Below are positions 34,357-41,827 of a DNA stretch of 64,000 nucleotides, piece after piece; within the stretch, counting starts at the first letter, position 1; every line of letters begins with the position of its first letter. The stretch is from positions 124,001 through 188,000 of the forward strand of contig NZ_QQBA01000003.1 in assembly GCF_003350545.1 (NCBI RefSeq), read 5' to 3'. The position numbers were made by a program, and so were the translations under genes. The notes beneath the pieces were generated by a model. That model was not told the DNA's origin and did not search any database. It saw nothing but the letters and a program-made list of their open reading frames with translations. The DNA is from Flavobacterium glaciei. GTDB taxonomy: Bacteria > Bacteroidota > Bacteroidia > Flavobacteriales > Flavobacteriaceae.

Positions 34357-37134
34357 ATGACAAACATTACTTTCTTAGATAAAATAGCTACAGTTTTAAT
34401 AGAAAAATATGCAACCCGTTTTTCGGATACAATCGTAGTGCTGCCAAATAAGCGAGCTAAAATATTTCTTATTGAAGCTTTAAAACGTCAAGTTACTACT
34501 AATGTGTTTGCTCCAGAAATCATTAGCATTGAGGATTTTATTCAAGATATTGCGGGTATACGCACTATTGACCCTATTGAGTTGCTATTTGAGTTTTATG
34601 AAGTATATCTTTCTATAACTGATAAAACTAGCCAACAAACCTTTGAACTGTTTGCCAACTGGGCCAAAACTTTATTGCAAGATTTCAATGAAATAGATCG
34701 GTATTTGTTAGATCCTGCACACGTCCTCTCTTATTTAAAAGATATTGAAGATATCAAAAAATGGGGAATTGAGGTAGAAAACAAAACTCCCTTGTTAGAA
34801 AAGTACATTGATTTTTGGAAATTATTGCCCACTTATTACCAAAATCTGTACAGTCATTTGCTAAAAAAAGGAGTGGGTTACCAAGGATTAATTTATAGAG
34901 AAGCAGTTTTTAATTTAGTTCGTTTTTCTGAAACAGTTCAGAATAAAAAGTATCTTTTTGCGGGTTTTAATGCTTTAAATGCTGCCGAAGAGAAAATAAT
35001 TCAACACCTAATTACTAATGAGCAAGCTGAAATTTTTTGGGATGTAGACCAAACGTTTCTCAATGATCCGTATCATGATGCAGGACTTTTTGTGCGAAGA
35101 TTTAAAGAAAATTGGAGACATTATAAGGTAAACCCTTTTGAATGGATAGTGGATGATTTTTCGCAAACTAAAAACATACATGTTATTGGAACACCTAAAA
35201 CGATAGGTCAAGCTAAAATTGCAGGGCATATTGTAGAAAATGAAATTCTTGAATCAATAACAGCTGAGGCTGCTGGTAAACTTGATAAAGTAGCTGTAGT
35301 ATTAGGTGATGAAAATCTCTTGGCGCCACTTTTATATTCGTTGCCATCAACTGTTGGCGCTTTAAATATTACAATGGGTTATTCCAGCAAGAATAATCCA
35401 GCTCAAATCTTGATAAGTAAATTATTTAAGATGCATACTAATGCACTTTCTAGAAACGCTAAGAGTTATGTTTTGTATTATAAAGATGTTTTAGATATTC
35501 TAACACATCCTTTGGTTGAACCCTATGCCAGCACCAGCGCATTGGTAAAAATTATCAATCAAAATAATTATACGTTTATCATGCATCATAAATTGATGGA
35601 GTTACAAGTTGAGCCTAGTGAATTGTTTTTGTTATTATTTCAAAAATGGGAAAGTGGATCGATTCCTGTTTTAGAAACTATTTCTAAATTATTGCAAACC
35701 ATAAAAGAGAATTTAAGCAACGATAATGAGGAAGAAAAAATTACAAAGGCCTTTGTTTTTGCTATTTTTAAAGTGATCAATAAACTAATAAACTACTATT
35801 CTAAACATGAACATATTGATAAAATAGAGACACTTTATGCTATTTATAAGCAGGTTATTGACTTGGCTGAAGTTTCCTTTGAGGGAGAGCCATTGAACGG
35901 TTTGCAAATTATGGGAGTTCTCGAAAGTAGGGTTTTGGATTTTGATACGGTCATTGTCACCTCTATGAATGAAGGCAAATTCCCTGCAGGCAAATCTCAG
36001 AATTCTTTTATTCCCTATGATGTGAAAAGAGAGTTAGGATTACCAACTTTTAAAGAGAAAGACGCTATTTACACCTATCATTTTTATCATTTGCTACAAC
36101 GTGCTAAAAATATTTATTTGCTGTATAATACAGAAAGTGAAGGATTAGATGCTGGTGAAAAAAGTAGGTTTATAACGCAACTGGAAGTTGAAAAACAAAA
36201 AAATCATACCATTACGCATGAGATTTACAATGCCGTTTTACCAGATACGGCGTACCAACCTATAGTAATTCCTAAGTCAGAAAGTGTCATGCTGCGATTG
36301 AAAGAAATTGCTGAAAAAGGATTTTCGCCATCGGCATTAACGAGTTATATCCGCAATCCGATTCAGTTTTATTTCCAAAAGATTTTACGCATTAGCGAAG
36401 TGGAAGAGGTGGAAGAAAATATTGCTTTGAATACGCTGGGAACCATTATTCACGAAACCTTGCGTGTTTTATACGAACCATTTATTGATAAATTTATTTC
36501 TGAAAGTGATATTTTAAATTGTTTCAAACAAATAGATGATGAGGTACTCAAGCAATTTAAACTTGTTTACAAAGAGGGCGAAATCAAAAAAGGACGGAAT
36601 TTATTAGCCTTTGAGGTAGCCAAACGGAACGTTTCTAATTTCTTGAAAGTAGAATTAAAAACCATTAAAAATGGTGATGCAATCAAAATTATTGCGTTGG
36701 AACAAACTTTTGAACGCATGTTAGAGCATCCTAGTTTGCCTTTTCCAGTGCTAATTAGAGGAAATGTGGATCGCATTGAAGAGCGAAATGGCATTATTAG
36801 AATCATCGATTATAAAACGGGAAAAGTGGATAAAGCGAATGTGACTTTAAAATCTTGGAACGGACTCACTGAAGACATTAAAAGTGATAAAATCATTCAA
36901 GTGCTTGCCTACGCTTTTATGTATGAAACCGAAGCAAAAGGAAAACCGATTGAAGCTGGAATTATCTCTTTCAAAAATCTAAAAGCAGGTTTCTTACCTT
37001 TTAATTTTAAAATCGATAAAGAAGTACAAACTACTATTTCGACTGAAATGCTGAATAATTATCTGGAGCAATTGGTGTTGCTTTTGAGTGAAATTCTCGA
37101 TGAGAATACGCCTTTCAAAGAAAAAATAATTTAA
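34357..37134 (+). CDS. addB: PD-(D/E)xK nuclease / AddB-like subunit
   Basis: 925 residues, the second subunit of the AddAB break-processing complex. The N-terminus resembles an inactivated UvrD-like helicase (VVLPNKRAKIFLIEAL in place of a clean Walker A; VTSMNEGKFPAGKS further on). The C-terminal nuclease has SPSALTSYIRNPIQFYFQKIL, LGTIIHETLRVLYEP, NVDRIEERNGIIRIIDYKTGKV and QVLAYAFMYE, giving the His, Asp, Glu/Asp and Lys of the active site (IIDYKTG near residue 820). The FYF..L segment lacks the cysteine cluster of Fe-S AddB proteins. It is separated from addA by kbl and ompA. Confidence 0.88.
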   Translation: MTNITFLDKIATVLIEKYATRFSDTIVVLPNKRAKIFLIEALKRQVTTNVFAPEIISIEDFIQDIAGIRTIDPIELLFEFYEVYLSITDKTSQQTFELFANWAKTLLQDFNEIDRYLLDPAHVLSYLKDIEDIKKWGIEVENKTPLLEKYIDFWKLLPTYYQNLYSHLLKKGVGYQGLIYREAVFNLVRFSETVQNKKYLFAGFNALNAAEEKIIQHLITNEQAEIFWDVDQTFLNDPYHDAGLFVRRFKENWRHYKVNPFEWIVDDFSQTKNIHVIGTPKTIGQAKIAGHIVENEILESITAEAAGKLDKVAVVLGDENLLAPLLYSLPSTVGALNITMGYSSKNNPAQILISKLFKMHTNALSRNAKSYVLYYKDVLDILTHPLVEPYASTSALVKIINQNNYTFIMHHKLMELQVEPSELFLLLFQKWESGSIPVLETISKLLQTIKENLSNDNEEEKITKAFVFAIFKVINKLINYYSKHEHIDKIETLYAIYKQVIDLAEVSFEGEPLNGLQIMGVLESRVLDFDTVIVTSMNEGKFPAGKSQNSFIPYDVKRELGLPTFKEKDAIYTYHFYHLLQRAKNIYLLYNTESEGLDAGEKSRFITQLEVEKQKNHTITHEIYNAVLPDTAYQPIVIPKSESVMLRLKEIAEKGFSPSALTSYIRNPIQFYFQKILRISEVEEVEENIALNTLGTIIHETLRVLYEPFIDKFISESDILNCFKQIDDEVLKQFKLVYKEGEIKKGRNLLAFEVAKRNVSNFLKVELKTIKNGDAIKIIALEQTFERMLEHPSLPFPVLIRGNVDRIEERNGIIRIIDYKTGKVDKANVTLKSWNGLTEDIKSDKIIQVLAYAFMYETEAKGKPIEAGIISFKNLKAGFLPFNFKIDKEVQTTISTEMLNNYLEQLVLLLSEILDENTPFKEKII

Positions 37135-37186
37135 TTAATATACTATCAGAAAATTAAATAATAGTTACGAGTTTTACAAAAGTACT

Positions 37187-37438
37187 TTGGCTATAAACAT
37201 TGCTATAAGTGCTGTGGCAGGTGTTTTTGGAGGTTTTGAAATCTTTAAATATGTACTGTTATTTTTTGGATTTTTCATTAGTCTTTTGATTAAAGAAGTA
37301 AATGCTAAAAACGAATACTTGTTTTATTGCAACAACGGTCTTTCAAAAATTCAGGTTGTTTTTTATTCATTTCTGATTAATTTTTTCTTTTCGATGATCT
37401 TCATTCTTGTTGTGAACGTTATATTGAATTTCATATGA
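37187..37438 (+). CDS. Small membrane protein paired with an ABC ATPase
   Basis: 83 residues from TTG at 37187, with two strong transmembrane helices (about 5-34 and 58-83) and a short loop (KEVNAKNEYLFYCNNGLSKIQ). It ends in an ATGA overlap with the ABC ATPase gene, so the two are translationally coupled and probably form one transporter. The frame stays open upstream to a stop at 37136-37138 and reads IRKLNNSYEFYKST, a plausible cytoplasmic N-terminus that would need a non-standard start (ATC at 37145). I cannot name the family; a transport substrate is not evident. Confidence 0.7.
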   Translation: MAINIAISAVAGVFGGFEIFKYVLLFFGFFISLLIKEVNAKNEYLFYCNNGLSKIQVVFYSFLINFFFSMIFILVVNVILNFI

Positions 37439-38106
37439 CAACAAGTATTTTAGAAGTAGATAGCGTACAAAAACAATACAACGGAAAAATTATTCTTTCG
37501 GATGTGTATTTGAAATGTGAAACGGGAACTGTTCTTGGGCTTTTGGGTCGAAACGGTTCTGGTAAATCTACATTATTGAAGATTATTTTCGGAATAGAAT
37601 CAGCTGATTTTAAATTTGTTCGGGTTGGTGGAAAAGTGCTGTCAAAAACAAGTGAGCTGTTAAAAGAAATTAGCTATTTACCTCAGGATTCGTTTATTCC
37701 AAATTCTTTTTCAGTACAAAAAACTATTCAATTGAGCATTGCCAAAGCCAAAGTAAAAGATTTTTTTGCAGATGCCATGATACAGTCTATGTTGGGTAAA
37801 AAAATCAAACATTTGTCTGGTGGGGAATTACGGTATCTAGAAATTAAATTAATCTTGAACAATGATTCAAAATTTGTGTTGCTTGATGAACCATACAACG
37901 GCTTGTCGCCCATTATGATTGAAAACATAAATGTATTAATCACGAACATGTCTGCTACAAAAGGCATTTTGATAACAGATCATAATTATGAAAATGTGAT
38001 TAAAATTTCTACCAAACTAGCGTTAATGAAAGATGGGAAAATGCATCATTTAAAAGATAAAAACGAACTCATTGAAAAAGGATATTTAAAATTTGGTATG
38101 TTCTAA
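37435..38106 (+). CDS. ABC transporter ATP-binding protein
   Basis: 223 residues. All ATPase motifs are present: Walker A GLLGRNGSGKST (about 37-48), Q-loop YLPQDSF, signature LSGGELRYLE, Walker B KFVLLDEPY and the H-loop ITDHNYEN. It overlaps the preceding 2-TM membrane gene by 4 nt, which marks that protein as its membrane partner; that partner is unusually small for a permease. The 3' end overlaps the convergent hydrolase gene by 4 nt. Export of a small molecule or a regulatory role in membrane biology is possible; nothing specific is visible. Confidence 0.9.
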   Translation: MTTSILEVDSVQKQYNGKIILSDVYLKCETGTVLGLLGRNGSGKSTLLKIIFGIESADFKFVRVGGKVLSKTSELLKEISYLPQDSFIPNSFSVQKTIQLSIAKAKVKDFFADAMIQSMLGKKIKHLSGGELRYLEIKLILNNDSKFVLLDEPYNGLSPIMIENINVLITNMSATKGILITDHNYENVIKISTKLALMKDGKMHHLKDKNELIEKGYLKFGMF

Positions 38107-38885
38107 ATACTTTTAAAAAATGACAATAGAACAGCTAATAATTCGTCTTGATTTTCTATGTGGCTCATGTGTCCATCAGGAAAAGTGATAAGTTGAACTG
38201 CCGTGTTTTCTATTTGTTCCTTGGTTTCTTCATAATTCAAAACAGGATCTTTTTCTCCTAAAATTAAAAGTTTCGGAAAAGGCGTAAGGTGCAGCAATAC
38301 TTCTCGATCTTGCCTGATTTTCATGCCCTCTAGTGAAGCAACAATTCCTTGCAAGGGCGTTTGTAGTGCCTCTTTTTTAACGTTTTCAATTGTGGTAGCT
38401 AGTCGCTCTCTATTGTTTTCGCTGAACAAATTAGCAATCGAAAGCGAAATGAAATTTACAAAAGATTGTTTCACGGCTTTGATGGCGCGGTCTCGATTTT
38501 TTTTGCGCTCTTCACTGTCGGCTCTCGCTGTTGAGTTGAGTAAAACCAATCCTTTTACAGTATCTGAATACAATTCGGCGAAAGCCAAAGCCACGTAACC
38601 TCCCATTGAATGCCCTACAAAAATAGCTTTGCGAATGCGCAATTCTGATAAAACGGCATGAACTACGTCGGCATTGTCCTCCATGGTATGCACATATCCC
38701 AAACATTCTGTGGCGCCATGACCCAATAAATCAATGGTTATGACGCGATTCTTTTTCGCCAAATTTGGGACATAAAAATCCCACATGCTTTTGTTTTCCA
38801 GAAAACCGTGGAGTAAAACAATGGCCGTTCCTTTTCCTGCATCGGTATAGGAAATGGTGGTGTTTTTAAAGAGGATTTGTTTCAA
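38103..38885 (-). CDS. Alpha/beta-hydrolase
   Basis: 260 residues, soluble. The oxyanion-hole loop is LLHGFLEN (about 24-31), the nucleophile is Ser93 in GHSMGG, the acid is the Asp in LGEKDPV (about 210) and the base the His of DGHMSHIEN near the C-terminus. The cap segment (about 125-180) is rich in basic residues. The substrate cannot be read; esterase, MhpC-like or BioH-like activities are possible. It converges on the ABC ATPase gene with a 4-nt overlap of the two stop codons. Confidence 0.88.
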   Translation of the reverse strand: MKQILFKNTTISYTDAGKGTAIVLLHGFLENKSMWDFYVPNLAKKNRVITIDLLGHGATECLGYVHTMEDNADVVHAVLSELRIRKAIFVGHSMGGYVALAFAELYSDTVKGLVLLNSTARADSEERKKNRDRAIKAVKQSFVNFISLSIANLFSENNRERLATTIENVKKEALQTPLQGIVASLEGMKIRQDREVLLHLTPFPKLLILGEKDPVLNYEETKEQIENTAVQLITFPDGHMSHIENQDELLAVLLSFFKSI

Positions 38886-38933
38886 TTTTGAATTCTTTTA
38901 GCAGGTACAAAACTAAAGCTTTAATTTTTTCAA

Positions 38934-39065
38934 AACATATAAGTCAAGTAAGTTTTAGATTTTTTTGGATGAATATTGGTGATAGCCGGAATAAAAAAAA
39001 TAAACATATAAGTCATGTAAGGTCACTTGTTCATTTCATTACAATACTTAAATGACTTATATGTT
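38934..39065. repeat. Three copies of an AACATATAAGTCA-type repeat
   Basis: Direct copies AACATATAAGTCAAGTAAG (38934-38952) and AACATATAAGTCATGTAAG (39003-39021), plus an inverted copy at 39047-39065. The second and third can form a 13-bp hairpin. This sequence resembles a dispersed repeat of Flavobacterium. The gap 38886-39099 holds nothing else but the next terminator. Confidence 0.7.
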
Positions 39066-39092
39066 AAAAAAAAGCTCCCATTTCTGAGAGCC
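39066..39092 (-). terminator. Terminator after the AIM24-family gene
   Basis: On the minus strand GCTCTC-AGAAAT-GGGAGC (one G-U pair) followed by eight T. It begins 8 nt after the stop codon. Confidence 0.75.
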
Positions 39093-39099
39093 TTAAGTT

Positions 39100-39900
39100 T
39101 TAAAATCTGTTATCGCCGTCTATCAGTCGGCCTAAACCGCCTAATAAACTGCCTTCGTCACGGCTGCTTCCGCCTGCTCTAGGTGCCGATGCAATGATTC
39201 TGTCGGCAAGGCGACTGAAAGGTAAAGATTGAATAAATACGGTTCCTGGTCCGCGTAATGTAGCGTAAAATAATCCTTCGCCACCAAAAAGAGAATTTTT
39301 GATTCCGCCTACAAACTCGATGTCATAATCTACATCTTTTGTGAATCCTACTATACAACCGGTATCGACTTTTAGGACTTCGCCTGCGGCTAATTCTTTT
39401 TGGGCTAATGTTCCTCCGGTATGTACAAAGGCCATTCCATCACCTTCGATTTTTTGCATGATAAAACCTTCGCCTCCAAACAAACCTGTTCCCAGTTTTT
39501 TAGTGAATTCGATTCCTACTGATACGCCTTTGGCCGCACATAGGAAAGAATCTTTTTGGCAAATGAACTTACCGCCATATTGCATCAAATCGATTGGAAT
39601 AATTTTCCCAGGATAAGGCGATGCAAATGACACTTTACTTTTGGTATTGTTTTGGTTGATGAATGCGGTCATAAAGAGACTTTCTCCAGTTAGTACTCGT
39701 TTTCCAGCGCTGAGTAGTTTGCCAAACAATCCGTTTTCTTGACCAGAACCGTCTCCAAAAATGGTTTGCATTTGGATGTTGTTGTCCATCATCATAAAAC
39801 TTCCGGCTTCGGCAACGACAACTTCCTGAGGATCTAGTTCTATTTCTACGTACTGCATTTCTTCGCCATAAATGTGGTAATCGATTTCGTGTGCTTGCAT
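39100..39900 (-). CDS. AIM24/TIGR00266-family protein
   Basis: 266 residues of the AIM24-like beta-barrel family. Visible family features are EIDPQEVVVAEAGSFMMM near the start, several G-x-F-G-G-E-G-x-x-x loops (LFGGEGFIMQKIEG, LFGGEGLFYATLRG) and VHTGGTLAQKELAAGE. The last 25 residues form a glycine/serine/arginine-rich tail (ASAPRAGGSSRDEGSLLGG). There is no signal peptide. Molecular function is unknown in bacteria. It stands alone with its own terminator. Confidence 0.9.
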   Translation of the reverse strand: MQAHEIDYHIYGEEMQYVEIELDPQEVVVAEAGSFMMMDNNIQMQTIFGDGSGQENGLFGKLLSAGKRVLTGESLFMTAFINQNNTKSKVSFASPYPGKIIPIDLMQYGGKFICQKDSFLCAAKGVSVGIEFTKKLGTGLFGGEGFIMQKIEGDGMAFVHTGGTLAQKELAAGEVLKVDTGCIVGFTKDVDYDIEFVGGIKNSLFGGEGLFYATLRGPGTVFIQSLPFSRLADRIIASAPRAGGSSRDEGSLLGGLGRLIDGDNRF

Positions 39901-39930
39901 GATTTTTATTTTTTATAATTGTTTTTTACC

Positions 39931-39986
39931 ATTAAGAAATTAAGTTTCATTAAGAATGAGTGCTTTATTTTTCTTAATTTCTTAAT
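39931..39986. repeat. 14-bp perfect inverted repeat
   Basis: ATTAAGAAATTAAG (39931-39944) and its exact complement at 39973-39986, with a 28-nt AT-rich loop that repeats the ATTAAGAA core once more. It is just upstream of the AIM24 gene and resembles a dispersed AT-rich repeat of this genus. Confidence 0.6.
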
Positions 39987-40155
39987 AGTTTAAATTACAT
40001 ATTGAATATACTTTAAAAAATAGTTGTTATTTAAAATATGTCGGAACGGTGATTATAACGTTACATCTTTAACATGAATTTTGGAATTGATGTTTTTTAA
40101 TTATACATTTCTCGTCATAGCGCGCAAGGGATTACTTCACTGTACTTTTATTTTT

Positions 40156-40275
40156 ATAGGAGTTCAGTGAATTTCATTTGTAGCGGAAAGCCCACAGTCT
40201 CGGACTTTTGCAAGAGACGAGGACTTGTAGCGAATAGCCCGACACAGCCGTAGTTTACGGAGGCTGGGTTGTGCC
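40156..40275 (+). repeat. Modular intergenic repeat, copy D
   Basis: It starts with ATAGGAGTTCAGTGAATTT, then ATTTGTAGCGGAAAGC, the reverse complement of the right part of copy A (6107-6145). It continues through two weak hairpins (CTCGGACTTTTGCAAGAGACGAGG region; CAGCCGTAGTTTACGGAGGCTG region). Together with the inverted repeat at 39931 and the terminator at 40282 it accounts for most of the 430-bp gap 39901-40330. Confidence 0.65.
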
Positions 40276-40311
40276 CAAAAAAAATCGGTTTACATTGCTG
40301 TAAACCGATTT
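40275..40311 (-). terminator. Terminator after the aminopeptidase gene
   Basis: AAATCGGTTTACA (40282-40294) pairs with TGTAAACCGATTT (40299-40311), a 13-bp perfect stem; the minus strand then runs into T8. Confidence 0.92.
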
Positions 40312-40330
40312 GGCTGTATGTGCTAAGGAA

Positions 40331-41623
40331 TTAGCTATTCATGAGGTCTTCGATCTCTTCGACTTCGATAGGAATGTTGCGCATCATGTTGAAAGGTTCG
40401 CCACTTTCTTGAACGATGATGTTATCCTCAAGACGGATACCAAAACCTTCGGCAGGAATGTAAATCCCAGGCTCAACTGTAAATACCATATTGGCTTGCA
40501 TCGGTTCGGTCAAAATACCATAGTCGTGCGTGTCTAACCCCATGTGGTGCGAAGTACCGTGCATGAAATATTTTTTGTAAGCGGGCCAATCTGGATTTTC
40601 GTTTTGCACATCGGCTTTGTCAATAAGTCCTAAACCTAGTAATTCGGAGGTCATTAATTTCCCCACTTCAATGTGGTATTGTTTCCAAAGCGTGCCTGTG
40701 GTTAACATTTTGGTAGCTTCGTTTTTTACACGCAATACGGCGTTGTAAACTTCTTTTTGACGAGATGAATAGCGACCAGAAACGGGAATGGTACGCGTCA
40801 TGTCACTAGAATAATTAGCATATTCAGCAGCTACATCAAGCAGAATTAAGTCGCCTGCTTTGCATTGTTGGTTGTTTTCGATGTAGTGCAAAACATTGGC
40901 ATTGTTACCCGATGCGATGATAGGCGTGTAGGCAAAACCACGAGAGCGGTTGCGTATGAATTCGTGAATCAATTCGGCTTCAATTTCGTATTCAGTAACA
41001 TTTGGTTTTACAAAAGGCAACAATCGTCTAAAACCAAGCTCAGTGATGTTGCAGGCTTTTTGAATCAAATCTAATTCTTCGCTTTCTTTTACAGAGCGTA
41101 GACGTTGTAAGATTGGGTTACTTTTGGCAACGGAGTGTGCAGGATATTTTTCTTTCCACCATTTTACAAAGCGGGCTTCGCGGGTTTCGGTTTCTACCGT
41201 GGCGCGGTAATGCTCATTGGTGTTGATGTAAATGGTTTCGGCGTGCGTCATCATTTCGAACAACACTTTTTCAAAATCTTGTAGCCAATACACGGTTTTG
41301 ATTCCGGTTACTTCGTAAGCGCGTTCTTTGGTTAGTTTTTCCCCTTCCCAAATAGCAATGTGTTCGCTGGTTTCTTTCAAGAAAACCATTTCGCGTTGGT
41401 GTTCATACGGAGCATCAGGGAACAACAATAAAATACTTTCTTCTTGGTCTACACCACTCAAATAAAAGATGTCACGGTGTTGTGCAAAAGGCAAAGTACT
41501 ATCAGCCGAAACTGGATATATATCATTCGAATTAAAAACAGCAACACTTTTTGGCTTCATTTGCGCCATGAATTTGGCTCTGTTTTTTATAAATAAATCG
41601 CGGTCAATTTGATGGTATTTCAT
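40331..41623 (-). CDS. pepP: Xaa-Pro aminopeptidase (M24B)
   Basis: It removes N-terminal residues that precede proline. The 430-residue protein has an N-terminal control domain (about 1-165) and a pita-bread catalytic domain. The five metal ligands are the Asp residues of LLDVAAEYANYSSDMTRT, the His of HGTSHHMGLDTHD, the Glu of TVEPGIYIP and the Glu of IRLEDNIIV. No signal peptide is seen, so it is cytoplasmic. It is divergent from the BNR-repeat gene and has its own terminator. Confidence 0.95.
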   Translation of the reverse strand: MKYHQIDRDLFIKNRAKFMAQMKPKSVAVFNSNDIYPVSADSTLPFAQHRDIFYLSGVDQEESILLLFPDAPYEHQREMVFLKETSEHIAIWEGEKLTKERAYEVTGIKTVYWLQDFEKVLFEMMTHAETIYINTNEHYRATVETETREARFVKWWKEKYPAHSVAKSNPILQRLRSVKESEELDLIQKACNITELGFRRLLPFVKPNVTEYEIEAELIHEFIRNRSRGFAYTPIIASGNNANVLHYIENNQQCKAGDLILLDVAAEYANYSSDMTRTIPVSGRYSSRQKEVYNAVLRVKNEATKMLTTGTLWKQYHIEVGKLMTSELLGLGLIDKADVQNENPDWPAYKKYFMHGTSHHMGLDTHDYGILTEPMQANMVFTVEPGIYIPAEGFGIRLEDNIIVQESGEPFNMMRNIPIEVEEIEDLMNS

Positions 41624-41827
41624 GAGTTGGTTTTTTTATTTTAGTATGGTAAAATGCAATCTTGATGTGTATTTTTATAGATAACCATAATTTACGGGAT
41701 GCAATTTTAGTTTTTTATATTAATTATTCAAAAATACTAACTTTGAAAGAAACGGGTGTTAATTAGAGTATAAAATTTTTTGGTACGTGTATTTATCCTT
41801 AAATTTCGGCATCAAAAAATTAATCCT

